A stretch of DNA of 64,000 nucleotides from an uncultured Chlorobiota bacterium (lineage in GTDB: Bacteria; Bacteroidota; Ignavibacteria; UBA10030; UBA6906): the NCBI GenBank assembly GCA_900696645.1, contig CAADGV010000026.1, positions 62,001-126,000 on the forward strand. Direction: 5' to 3'. The translations under genes and the position numbers were made by a program. The notes beneath the pieces are model-generated. The model had not been told where the DNA came from and did no database searches. It saw only the letters and a list, made by a program, of their open reading frames with translations. This document shows, piece after piece, positions 9,047 through 17,616 of the stretch; within the stretch, counting starts at the first letter, position 1; the number at the start of each line of letters is the position of its first letter.

Positions 9047-9892
9047 TCACGCTGCTCCATAGAAATTGCCTTTCCCCATCGGATAGGAGCCGAGAAGGCG
9101 GAACAGCCTCGTCTTCTCCCGCACATGCTCGAATGCCTGCGCAACTTTGTTCTGTGCCGGACTTCCGGCAACATCCAGGTAGAACAAATACTCAAACGGT
9201 GTGTCGGGGTCGGGACGTGATTCAATTTTCAATATGTCGATGTTCCGAATGTAGAACAGGCCGAGAATCTTGAACAGAATGCCCGTCTCGTTCGATTGCG
9301 GAGCGAACACGATGCTGCTTTTTGCCTTCACGTTTCGCTTCGGTTGCAAGGGCCTTCTGCCGAGAACGAGAAATCGGGTGTAATTCTGCGCGCTGTTTGA
9401 GATATTTCGCTTCAGGATTTTCAATCCGTAGAGTTTCGCGGCAAGCTCACTTGCGATGGCGGCACACGAAAGGGCGTTTTCATCAACAAGAGATTTTGCA
9501 GCTCCGGCCGTGTCGAAGAAAGGAACCTGCTTAAGTTTTTCGTTTCGCGAGAGGAACGAACTGCATTGCGCCAGCGCCATCGGATGCGAACGGACGTGCG
9601 TGATTTGTTTAAGGGAAGATGAGGGATGGCACATCAATACATGCTCGATGCGGAGATGCACCTCGCCGACGATGTGAAGTTTGCGGGCAAGAAGCAGATC
9701 GTAGTTCTGATGGATGCTTCCTGCAAGCGAGTTTTCTATAGGGATGATGCCCCGGTCGGCACGTTTGCGTTCGACGGCGGCAAATACGTCTTCAAATCGT
9801 TCGAGCGGCAGAGTTGTGCATCTGGCTGAGTAGAATTTTGTTGCAGCGACTTCGCTGTACGCCCCGTGAATCCCCTGAAACGCAACCCGCAT
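9047..9892 (-). CDS. pheA: Prephenate dehydratase
   Basis: A 281-aa monofunctional prephenate dehydratase, converting prephenate to phenylpyruvate in phenylalanine synthesis. The N-terminus RVAFQGIHGAYSEVAATKF, the IPIENSLAGSIHQNYDLLL segment and the NYTRFLVLG motif (the catalytic Thr-Arg-Phe) are clear. A C-terminal ACT domain (about 195-281), with ESRPDPDTPFEYLFYLD matching the ESRP phenylalanine-binding motif, implies feedback inhibition. There is no chorismate mutase domain. It heads a two-gene minus-strand run with the radical SAM gene. Confidence 0.95.
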   Translation of the reverse strand: MRVAFQGIHGAYSEVAATKFYSARCTTLPLERFEDVFAAVERKRADRGIIPIENSLAGSIHQNYDLLLARKLHIVGEVHLRIEHVLMCHPSSSLKQITHVRSHPMALAQCSSFLSRNEKLKQVPFFDTAGAAKSLVDENALSCAAIASELAAKLYGLKILKRNISNSAQNYTRFLVLGRRPLQPKRNVKAKSSIVFAPQSNETGILFKILGLFYIRNIDILKIESRPDPDTPFEYLFYLDVAGSPAQNKVAQAFEHVREKTRLFRLLGSYPMGKGNFYGAA

Positions 9893-9954
9893 GAGATGGT
9901 ATGACGAGATGGAAAGAACGTTGATGAATTCGCATCAAAAGTAATCGATTTCTT

Positions 9955-11604
9955 TTACTTCATCAAGAGCATCTTGCGCGTCGCAGAGAAACTGCCCGTT
10001 GTGAGACGGTAGAAATACACTCCGCTCGGCAGGTTACCGGCCTCAAACTGTACAGAATGCGTACCAGCCTCTTTCAATTCATTTGTCAGCGTCACAACTT
10101 CTTTTCCCAACACATCAAACACCTTCAATGAAACAAATTCGCGATTGGCAATCCGAAATTCGATATTCGTTGTTGGATTGAACGGGTTGGGGTAATTCTG
10201 AAACAACTCAAACGCCTCTGCCCGAGTATGCGGCTGAGGTTGTACGCCGGTAAGGAATCTATAGAAGCCAATGGCAGTTCCATTTTCTCCGACTGCGCAA
10301 CCCAGCCCCGCCGACTGTTCGCCTGTGAGGGAGAGATGATGCAGCTGAACAGTCCCTGCATATCCTTCATACTGAGTAATTGACCATGTCTCGCCGCTGT
10401 TCTGGCTGTTGTAAATATTCGTTCCTGATAGGGCCCAACATTCAGAAGGATACGTAAGTCCGGAAATTCCCATAACTGCCGCGGGGAGTGTTGATGCGTA
10501 CTTGGTCCAGCCAACCCCGCCGTCAGTGGTACGATACACCGAGCCATCGGCCGATCCGGCAAGCCCGTATAAATTGGGAAAGAAATGGATTGCCGTTATG
10601 CCCGAAGAGCCCGGTTGCAGAAATACTTTCGTCCAAGTCGATCCGCCATCGGTTGTTCGATACACTGCATTGTCGCTCGTGCCGAACCAGCCGCGGGTCG
10701 AGTCAATCCACGCGGCGGCGTTGTAAAACCCGCTCTCACCGGCTGTGGCAGGGAGCGGAGGTTGAATGTCGATCCAACTAATCCCGCCATTCGTTGTCTT
10801 CTTCAATACCCAGAAACCGCTAACAGGGTCTCCGATTGCGTAACCTTTATTAGCGTTGACGAATCGGATTGACCTCCAAATGGTGGCGGTTGTGTCAACA
10901 ACACTCCACGTTCTGCCCTCGTTTGTCGTTCTGCTGATTCTCGCACGACCGGACTGCATCACACTTCCTGCGACCGCGGTTCCGGGACCGAACTCTGAGC
11001 CACCTATCGTTATAGTCCGTACATCTCCTTCCAGAATACCGCATACTGTCCAGTGGATACCTATGTCGGTTGTTCTAATGACAATACCGTGTTTGCCGCC
11101 GGCCCAATATTCGGCAAAATATGGGGCATACCGTTTTGTTTGGACCGTATAGAGGGGGATATCCACCTCGCTCACATGAACTGTCCAGCCAATGTAGGGT
11201 CTGACGATGAAGCTCTTCACATCGTACAGTGACGGATTTGATTTCTGCGAGACGCGGATGTGGCAACTGTCGTTGATGGACCATGAGATAGTCCAGTAGT
11301 AGCGTCCCCGGATAATCGATCGGGTGAACTCATCCTCTTCTTCCAGATCTGAGAGAGAACCGGGAGCTTGCAGATTCGAGGGAACGCCCGGCGTTATGAG
11401 ATTCCAAGGCCCACCTATTCCCGATGTCGAATACTCGATTTTCACGGTGTCAACACCGAACGCCGTCCATTTTATCGGGTACGTGAAACCCATACTCCAT
11501 TGCTCACCTCCTTTAGGGGAGATGAGTGTGAGAAATTGTTGCGCAGAGGCTGTTTGAGTCGCCAGAATCAATATACATGTAAGAGCAGCAAGTTGTTTTT
11601 TCAT
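9955..11604 (-). CDS. T9SS-sorted Ycf48/BNR-like beta-propeller protein
   Basis: A 549-aa secreted protein. A signal peptide (MKKQLAALTCILILATQTASAQ) follows the ATG at 11604, preceded by the Shine-Dalgarno GGGGGAG; the 54-codon upstream extension is rejected. A first domain (about 24-135) starts LTLISPKGGEQWSMG, like Ser/Thr-rich GPI-anchored or Kre9-type E-set domains. The middle has repeats of the type (V/I)YRTTDGG(S/V)TWTK, the Asp-box pattern of BNR/Ycf48 propellers. The C-terminus has NYPNPFNPTTNIEF and ends in FSATRKMLLMK, a type-A T9SS sorting domain, so the protein is exported and anchored or released at the cell surface. Ligand unknown. It lies 169 nt downstream of the next cargo gene. 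Confidence 0.82.
   Translation of the reverse strand: MKKQLAALTCILILATQTASAQQFLTLISPKGGEQWSMGFTYPIKWTAFGVDTVKIEYSTSGIGGPWNLITPGVPSNLQAPGSLSDLEEEDEFTRSIIRGRYYWTISWSINDSCHIRVSQKSNPSLYDVKSFIVRPYIGWTVHVSEVDIPLYTVQTKRYAPYFAEYWAGGKHGIVIRTTDIGIHWTVCGILEGDVRTITIGGSEFGPGTAVAGSVMQSGRARISRTTNEGRTWSVVDTTATIWRSIRFVNANKGYAIGDPVSGFWVLKKTTNGGISWIDIQPPLPATAGESGFYNAAAWIDSTRGWFGTSDNAVYRTTDGGSTWTKVFLQPGSSGITAIHFFPNLYGLAGSADGSVYRTTDGGVGWTKYASTLPAAVMGISGLTYPSECWALSGTNIYNSQNSGETWSITQYEGYAGTVQLHHLSLTGEQSAGLGCAVGENGTAIGFYRFLTGVQPQPHTRAEAFELFQNYPNPFNPTTNIEFRIANREFVSLKVFDVLGKEVVTLTNELKEAGTHSVQFEAGNLPSGVYFYRLTTGSFSATRKMLLMK
10114..10165. repeat. CTD coding patch shared with 11933-11984
   Basis: The 25 nt at 10114-10138 are identical to 11933-11957, and the 16 nt at 10150-10165 (AATCCGAAATTCGATA) are identical to 11969-11984. 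Both copies lie inside the sorting-domain codons of neighbouring cargo genes and match at synonymous positions, which suggests recombination or recent duplication of this module. Confidence 0.7.
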
Positions 11605-11773
11605 AGTAACTCCCCCGAGGCATGTTTTTCGGAATGCCTCCAATTTGCAGGCGTAGTAGGAATACGTCAATTGGAAATTGATTAAACTATTTGGAAAGAA
11701 CGGCATATCAAGCGTCAGATGTACACCCAGCCGGTGCACGCAGGCGGGCGAAGACCTTGCAGGCACGCCGGGT

Positions 11774-13339
11774 TTACCTGACCAGCATCATTTTGCGTGA
11801 CTGCATTTGTGAACCTGCCGAAAGCCGGTACACATACACGCCGCTTGAAAGCCCAGATGCATCGAACCGAACCGAATGTTCCTCCGCATTCTTTGCCTCA
11901 TTCACTAAAGTCGCCACCTCCTGACCCAATATATCAAACACCTTCAATGAAACAAATCCGAAATTCGAAATCCGAAATTCGATAGTCGTACTCGGATTGA
12001 AAGGATTGGGGTAGTTCTGGCTCAATGAAAATGCGGTTGGTATTGATCGTCCATCTACGGGAACGGATGTGCTCACGTAATTGGCAATCTCCAACCACGT
12101 TTGAGAGGTGCCGGTGCGTGTATCGGTCCAGATAGTCCAGGACTTGCCACCGAGGGCTGCAATTTCGCTGTTTGTGCTTGGAAAAAGCTGGCCGCCAGGG
12201 ATCCCGATGCTTCCATAAGGCGACCGTACATCGCTGATGATCCACCGTTCCCAGGAATTCCCTCCGTCGGTTGAGCGGGCAGCGTACCGGTTTGTCATGA
12301 AGTTTGTTCCGGCAGAATCCATACTTGAATAACTGACGATGATGTCTCCGTTTGTTTGATCAACCGCAATACCCGGAAGCCATTGTTGCTTCTCGGGAGA
12401 AATAGGATAACTGCTTACCCGAATTGTGTCGCTCCACGTTGTCCCGCCATTGGTTGAGCGCCCTATGTAAACGTTGGACTGACCCAGACTCCGGTCGGGG
12501 TAGCAGATGTAAATCCATCCTCGTCGCGGGCTATTTGAACGGTCGACATCCATGTGTGGGAAGCTGTTGACTCGAGCGCCGTTGAATGCAGCCAAGCCGC
12601 CGTTGGAAATCCTCAAGCCTGATATCGGAAAGGCAACGGCGGGAGTACTGAACGTTGCCCCTGCATCCGTTGATCGTGTGAATCCGAGGCCGACCTCGGC
12701 CGTGCCCGTTGTGTAATGCGCCCACGTAACATTCACTTCGCCATTTGGGCCGACGGCGATGTACGCGCCCTGACCTCGATTTGAGCCTATGCCGAGAGAT
12801 GTTCGTGCGCTCCACGTAACTCCATTATCCGTCGAGCGGGTGAAAACAACCGGTGATCCCGATACATTGAAATCAGTCCAAGCGGCGTACACGTTGTTAG
12901 GATATGTGCCCGAAGGATCTGCCGACGCATGAACGACATCGTTCAGTGTGCTGTTGAGCGGGTCGGCATTTGTGCGGGCACTCCACGTTGTCCCGAAGTC
13001 CGTTGTGCTGACGACATATATCCCGCCGGGATTACCGAGAGCGACATAATAGGCACGACCCCCGACATCAAAAAAACATACGGTGCCTCCATACGAATTG
13101 ATTATCGGCGGTGGCGCTGATTCACTTCCGAACCATGTGTTGCCGCCATTGGTGCTGAAGGCCCAAACTCCAATACCCAAAACAGACATCAGGTTGTCAC
13201 TGTTAGTCCAACTCACGGCCACCCGGGGATTGAATTGATGGCTTGTCGAGGGGAAGAGATGGACGTCGGGGTTGTTCTGCGGCTGTGCGTATGCCGTACA
13301 CGCGACAAGCATTCCACAGAATGTGAGTCGAATGTTCAT
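11774..13339 (-). CDS. T9SS-sorted sialidase-like (BNR/Asp-box) exoprotein
   Basis: A 521-aa secreted protein with a short signal peptide (MNIRLTFCGMLVACTAYAQ). The body carries many Asp-box-like repeats (STNGGNTWFG, STDNGVTWSAR, STDAGATFSTP, STNGGTTWSD, STDGGNSWERW), the signature of a six-bladed sialidase-fold propeller. I cannot identify the catalytic Arg triad or Tyr/Glu pair of true sialidases, so it may be a non-catalytic binding propeller. The C-terminus has NYPNPFNPSTTIEF and ends MQSRKMMLVR (type-A T9SS sorting domain). It begins 8 nt after the stop of the upstream cargo gene, so it is co-transcribed with it. The sorting domain contains a 2 x 14 bp tandem repeat. Confidence 0.82.
   Translation of the reverse strand: MNIRLTFCGMLVACTAYAQPQNNPDVHLFPSTSHQFNPRVAVSWTNSDNLMSVLGIGVWAFSTNGGNTWFGSESAPPPIINSYGGTVCFFDVGGRAYYVALGNPGGIYVVSTTDFGTTWSARTNADPLNSTLNDVVHASADPSGTYPNNVYAAWTDFNVSGSPVVFTRSTDNGVTWSARTSLGIGSNRGQGAYIAVGPNGEVNVTWAHYTTGTAEVGLGFTRSTDAGATFSTPAVAFPISGLRISNGGLAAFNGARVNSFPHMDVDRSNSPRRGWIYICYPDRSLGQSNVYIGRSTNGGTTWSDTIRVSSYPISPEKQQWLPGIAVDQTNGDIIVSYSSMDSAGTNFMTNRYAARSTDGGNSWERWIISDVRSPYGSIGIPGGQLFPSTNSEIAALGGKSWTIWTDTRTGTSQTWLEIANYVSTSVPVDGRSIPTAFSLSQNYPNPFNPSTTIEFRISNFGFVSLKVFDILGQEVATLVNEAKNAEEHSVRFDASGLSSGVYVYRLSAGSQMQSRKMMLVR
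11954..11981. repeat. Perfect 2 x 14 bp tandem repeat inside a T9SS sorting domain
   Basis: AAATCCGAAATTCG occurs at 11954-11967 and again at 11968-11981. On the coding (minus) strand it encodes the EFRISNFGF stretch of the sorting domain, where other cargo proteins have a SIPESG-like beta-turn. Confidence 0.85.
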
Positions 13340-13347
13340 GATTATTC

Positions 13348-14844
13348 TTATTGAATGAGGATCATTTTCTTTGTCGAGACATACATTCCGGCCTCCAACC
13401 TGTAGTAATACACGCCGCTTGAGAGACCAGATGCATCGAACTGGACCGAATACTCACCGGCATTCTTGACCTCATCAACCAACGTGGCAATCTCCCGCCC
13501 CAACACATCAAACACCTTGAGAGTAAGGTGGTTGATGGTTGGCAGTTGATAGTTGATGGTCGTGCTCGGGTTAAACGGATTGGGGTAGTTCTGGTATAGT
13601 GTGAAACCGCCTTCGACATTCGGAACGTCTTCTACTGCTGTTACTTCCGCTCCAAGCCGGAGCAGCCAAACGTCATGTACACCTGCACCTCTTGAAAGAG
13701 TGTGTCCTGTTATGATATATCCCCCATCGGAAGTCCGGTCAAGAGAATGCGCAACATCCGAGGCGGTTCCACCGTAGGTTGCGCTCCATTTCAAAACGCC
13801 CGCGGAGTCTGTCCTGACAATCCACACATCATCACCCCCCGAACCGAACGAAAGCGTGTATCCGGCAACGATGTATCCTCCGTCGGCGGTTTGCTGCACG
13901 GCGTTGCCGTAATCCCTGCCGGTTCCGCCGAATGTTCTTGTCCACTGTTCGTTTCCTGCGCTGTCTGTTTTCACGAGCAACATGTCATCAAGTCCGGCTC
14001 CCGAGGAAGAGGTGTAGCCGGTCAGGATGTATCCTCCATCTGACGTTTGACGGGCGCTCAAGGCTCTGTCCACGTCTGTTCCGCCGAAGGCTTTGTTCCA
14101 TGTTGCGTAACCCAGGGCATCGGTCTTTACGAGCCACGCGTTCCCTACTGCGCCGGGTCCGTAAGAGAATGTCCAGCCTGAAAGGATGAAGCCGCTGTCT
14201 GACGTTGCGGATACCGATCGGGCACCGTCGGAACCGAGGCCCCCGAGGGCACGGCTCCATGTTTCGTTGCCAGAGGCATTCGTCTTGATGAGCCAGGCGT
14301 CTCTGCCGCCGGTGGCGAAGGATGATGTAGCTCCGGCAACAAGAAATCCTCCGTCCGCTGTCTCAAGAACGCCGTAGGCTTCGTCATCCAGAGTTCCTCC
14401 GAACGTGCGTGTCCATTGGGCCGTTCCCACACTATCCGTCTTGATCAGAAAAACATCGTTTCCTCCCATCCCGAAGGATTTTGTGTAACCCGCTATGATA
14501 TATCCCCCGTCGGAGGTTTGTTGCACCGCGTTCGCCTCATCGTCGTTGTTTCCGCCGTACGTTTGGTTCCATTGCTCGGAGCCCGACGGAGAGACTTTGA
14601 TGAGCCAAACATTGCGGCCGCTTGCTGTTCCAAACGAGCGTGTGTATCCGGCAATAATGTAGCCGCCATCCTGCGTTTGCCGGACTGCATGACCAATGTC
14701 GATGTTGGTTCCGCCAAATGTCCGTGTCCAGAGTGTGTCCGGAGATTGGGCGTTGAGAATCGGGAAATCCAACAAAATGATTGATAAGGAAATACCTGCT
14801 ATGAAGGCCTTTCCTGAGATGAAGCGCAGGATGCTTGATTTCAT
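13348..14844 (-). CDS. T9SS-sorted seven-repeat propeller protein
   Basis: A 498-aa secreted protein. From the ATG at 14844 a signal peptide (about 35 aa) ends near LNAQS; the longer frame would overlap the upstream gene. Seven tandem repeats of about 52 aa follow, with consensus W-x-x-x-(F/Y)GG-x-x-x-D-x-A-x-x-V-x-x-T-x-DGG(Y/F)I-(I/V)-(A/T)G-(Y/W)T. They begin WTRTFGG, WNQTYGG, WTRTFGG, WSRALGG, WNKAFGG, WTRTFGG and WSATYGG. Seven such units would close a seven-bladed beta-propeller. The C-terminus has NYPNPFNPSTTINY and ends VSTKKMILIQ (T9SS type A). It starts 19 nt after the esterase gene. Ligand unknown; a binding or adhesive surface role is inferred. Confidence 0.82.
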   Translation of the reverse strand: MKSSILRFISGKAFIAGISLSIILLDFPILNAQSPDTLWTRTFGGTNIDIGHAVRQTQDGGYIIAGYTRSFGTASGRNVWLIKVSPSGSEQWNQTYGGNNDDEANAVQQTSDGGYIIAGYTKSFGMGGNDVFLIKTDSVGTAQWTRTFGGTLDDEAYGVLETADGGFLVAGATSSFATGGRDAWLIKTNASGNETWSRALGGLGSDGARSVSATSDSGFILSGWTFSYGPGAVGNAWLVKTDALGYATWNKAFGGTDVDRALSARQTSDGGYILTGYTSSSGAGLDDMLLVKTDSAGNEQWTRTFGGTGRDYGNAVQQTADGGYIVAGYTLSFGSGGDDVWIVRTDSAGVLKWSATYGGTASDVAHSLDRTSDGGYIITGHTLSRGAGVHDVWLLRLGAEVTAVEDVPNVEGGFTLYQNYPNPFNPSTTINYQLPTINHLTLKVFDVLGREIATLVDEVKNAGEYSVQFDASGLSSGVYYYRLEAGMYVSTKKMILIQ

Positions 14845-14863
14845 GTGTGACACTTCATAACCC

Positions 14864-16315
14864 CTATTTTTGGAGAACAAATTTCTTTGTAATAGAATGG
14901 GCTCCCGCCGTTAACCGATAGAAGTAGGTGCCGCTCGCCAAACCGCTTGCCAAGCCATCTGCTACGAACCGGGCAGAATGTTCTCCGGGTCCTTTCACTT
15001 CATTGACCAGTGTTGCCACCTCTCTGCCGAGTACATCATACACCTTGAGTGTTACTTGGCTGATTGCTGAAAGGCGATAGCTGATTGACGTACCCGGATT
15101 AAAAGGGTTCGGATAGTTCTGGAACAGCGCAAAACCATCCGGAAGCAGGCCTGTTTCTGTCACCGAGACGGGAGTGGCAGGGAAGAACATCTCCAACGCA
15201 TTATCAACGTGAGCCCGCCAGTTGCCCCAACTGTGTCCTTCATGATATTCGTTGTATTGGTAGATGTAGCCCTTCGTTTGCAGTATCGGGATGAAGTTGC
15301 GTACGAGGGGAATCAGTTGGGGAATATCGTACGTGCCGAGGTCGAGATAGAGTTTCAAATCCAATCGCGGATTATTCTGGAATCCTGAGGAAATCGAAGA
15401 GATGATGTTGCTCGACTGAGCGGCGACATTCCCGAACACATTCGAGTGATTGAGTCCGAGCCACAACGCAATGTTTCCTCCGTTTGATGCTCCGAGCGTC
15501 GCTCTGCTTTCAGGATGGCGTCGTGTTCTGTATCGCGCATCGATGTATGGCATCAACTCGTTTACGATGAACGAGGAGAATGCAACCATCTGATTACCCG
15601 CGTACTCAGCAGTCCGGTTTACCGGAGGGACAAACACGCCGATGACCGGCTTGATCCGATTGTGATGGATGAGATAGTCGAGAACGTTGTTTGCCTGGGC
15701 GAGCGTCACGTATTCGAGTCCGTCATGAAACACCATAACGCCGAAACTGTCGGATGATGCTTCATAGCCGGGCGGTGTGTAGATGCGGATTGTTCGTGAG
15801 TTGTTTAGATTGGTTGAAAAGAATGTCGTATCGCGCAGCGTTCCGTGCGGGATATTGGGATAGTAAATGATTTCCGGGGCCGGCACGTAATGAGGCAAGC
15901 GCAGCTCGGAGTTTGGTCCGAACCCGCCCGATACTGTAAACGGATTTCTGGGATCGAGTATCCACGTGCTGCCGTTGAGAACGAACTTGTAATCGAGTCG
16001 TGCATCCGGTTCATACGTTTCCGACCGGTACCACAAATCCGTTGTGGAAAGTCTCGTCATCGGCAGAGCGGAAATTGTCCAGTTGTTGGCGTCGCCCGGA
16101 ACCGTGACAGAACTTGCGGATCCACGATAAACGAAATGCACGTTTGTTGTCCCTTCGATCAAAGGGAACGTTCCAACGGCATTCATGAAGCTATCCACGA
16201 TTGCCGGGCGTTGACCTTCAGGCGCTGAACTGACTCGAAGGATGAAATCCTGAAACGTCTGGGCAAATGACGATACGGATAGGAATAACAGGTTTAGTAG
16301 AATGGCAAATCTCAT
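14864..16315 (-). CDS. T9SS-sorted esterase, Fes/esterase-D-like
   Basis: A 483-aa secreted hydrolase. Signal peptide MRFAILLNLLFLSVSSFAQ; an E-set/CBM48-like domain (about 55-140, FVYRGSASSVTVPGDANNW) as in enterochelin esterases; then an alpha/beta hydrolase domain. The nucleophile elbow is GASNGG (Ser in TLGASNGGNIALWLG), and HEGHSWGNWR supplies the likely catalytic His. The C-terminus has NYPNPFNPGTSISY and ends ITKKFVLQK (T9SS type A). Family relatives hydrolyse siderophore or feruloyl/acetyl esters; which applies here is unknown, though a cell-surface carbohydrate esterase fits the polysaccharide-degrading context. It is the first gene of the four-gene minus-strand cargo run. Confidence 0.83.
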   Translation of the reverse strand: MRFAILLNLLFLSVSSFAQTFQDFILRVSSAPEGQRPAIVDSFMNAVGTFPLIEGTTNVHFVYRGSASSVTVPGDANNWTISALPMTRLSTTDLWYRSETYEPDARLDYKFVLNGSTWILDPRNPFTVSGGFGPNSELRLPHYVPAPEIIYYPNIPHGTLRDTTFFSTNLNNSRTIRIYTPPGYEASSDSFGVMVFHDGLEYVTLAQANNVLDYLIHHNRIKPVIGVFVPPVNRTAEYAGNQMVAFSSFIVNELMPYIDARYRTRRHPESRATLGASNGGNIALWLGLNHSNVFGNVAAQSSNIISSISSGFQNNPRLDLKLYLDLGTYDIPQLIPLVRNFIPILQTKGYIYQYNEYHEGHSWGNWRAHVDNALEMFFPATPVSVTETGLLPDGFALFQNYPNPFNPGTSISYRLSAISQVTLKVYDVLGREVATLVNEVKGPGEHSARFVADGLASGLASGTYFYRLTAGAHSITKKFVLQK

Positions 16316-16465
16316 CTTTCACTTCGCTCCTTTCATGAAAACAATCAAGCCATGTCACAATCTACCAAAATCCCGACAGGCAGACAAGATTGCTTTGACG
16401 TTGCTCCTCCGTTCCTCCATTCGTATATTGAGAGTAGTTTTCAATCACAATTCCTGAATGAACCA

Positions 16466-17107
16466 ATGCAGTGTAAATCGTGTGGCAGCGAGTTGTCCGG
16501 ATCGCCGAAGTTCTGTCCTGTGTGCGGGACGAGCATTCTATTTGACACAGACATCTCCGGACGCAACAAAGCAACGGATAAAGTATCCGTCCGCAAAGTC
16601 GGATTATTTGTTGTTCTACCTGTAGTTGTGGCGGGTATTCTGATTTTTGCCTGGTATCTCGCCCCTTCTGTTCATGCCGTTATCAAAAATCAGCCTGTTG
16701 TCACAAATCCGGTTACTTACGATTCAAACCCCGTGCAAATGTCCACTGTATCCTTTGAAGTAGAAGGAGGTGACCTTGTGTTCTCACTTCCTCAACTCAT
16801 TCAACACCGGCTGATACGATTCGAGTACACGGGCGGACAGACGCCACGCACCGTCATGGCGTACGTCGCGCCGACCGGACAACTGGTAACAGCAATCAGC
16901 ATGAGTGAACACTGCGGCTCGACGGAGTTCACGATCAAAGACAACAAGATTTTCTGTGCACGATGCGCGTCAAACTGGGACATGATGACGATGGAGGCGT
17001 ATGCATGTTGTGCAAAGTACTTTCCCGATCCGATACCAAGTAGAGTTGTTGGAGAGAAGGTGCTTGTTTCCAAGACGATTGTTGAAAGGTGGACGGGAAG
17101 ATTGTAA
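16466..17107 (+). CDS. Zinc-ribbon membrane protein with DUF2318-like domain
   Basis: A 213-aa protein. From the ATG at 16466 it opens with a zinc ribbon, MQCKSCGSELSGSPKFCPVCG (two CxxC pairs). A single membrane helix follows at about 47-67 (VGLFVVLPVVVAGILIFAWY). The C-terminal domain has SEHCGSTEF, IFCARCASNWDMMTM and ACC, resembling the Cys-rich core of DUF2318, a family proposed to bind Fe-S or metal. The first CxxC of that core is reduced to HC here. The 38-residue upstream extension would put unrelated sequence before the ribbon and is rejected. The gene is divergent from the cargo run and isolated. Metal binding is inferred; function is unknown. Confidence 0.7.
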   Translation: MQCKSCGSELSGSPKFCPVCGTSILFDTDISGRNKATDKVSVRKVGLFVVLPVVVAGILIFAWYLAPSVHAVIKNQPVVTNPVTYDSNPVQMSTVSFEVEGGDLVFSLPQLIQHRLIRFEYTGGQTPRTVMAYVAPTGQLVTAISMSEHCGSTEFTIKDNKIFCARCASNWDMMTMEAYACCAKYFPDPIPSRVVGEKVLVSKTIVERWTGRL

Positions 17108-17616
17108 TTACTGTCGGATGTTGAATAAAGAAGATGTGCTGTTCTACGAACATCGGTAAAGGGAATCGGAGAGTCTGAACCGCTTTCTCCGAACCTCTCA
17201 CACTGCTGTGCCCGCTTCCTTTCTCCATGCTGCCGGCTTAAAATCTTTCGCGTGATGTGAACGCCTGTGCGAAACCGGGGCAATCATGATGATCTCTTAT
17301 GCTGTCTGCTTCTCTGACAACATCATTCGGCACATTGTGCTCACAAGAGTGAGCAGCGTTTTTGTGACATGAAGCAACTATTCCGTGCTGCGACTACGCC
17401 GCGCCATGACGACAAGTGAAATTCGTGATTTTGTGTCAGATGGGGTGGATCATCTTCGCAGTCATAGTTGTGAGTCGCAAAAATGTGTGTGTGACCGTGA
17501 TTGAAGTCATTCTGGTAACTTCTTCAATTTACCATATTGATTTGGAGATGCTTCACATTTATCTTCTGATGAGAGCATTCAATCCATCATCAACCACTAA
17601 AAGCAAGGGGGTAAAA
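17108..17616. other. 509-nt intergenic stretch
   Basis: No convincing gene. The long frame upstream of 17617 (from 17416) has no signal peptide or domain and ends in a clear Shine-Dalgarno and real start, so I treat it as untranslated. A short hairpin with a following T-run lies at 17338-17362. The promoter of the cargo gene at 17617 must lie here, but I see no consensus pair I would defend. Confidence 0.6.
17338..17362 (+). terminator. Possible weak intrinsic terminator
   Basis: TGCTCAC / GTGAGCA form a 7-bp stem around an AAGA loop (17338-17355), followed by GCGTTTTT. It lies about 230 nt past the zinc-ribbon gene, and the short stem makes this tentative. Confidence 0.3.

Noticed and set aside
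11774-13339. Calling the Asp-box protein a true sialidase
   Set aside because: Asp boxes are plentiful, but I could not place the Arg triad or the Tyr/Glu catalytic pair.
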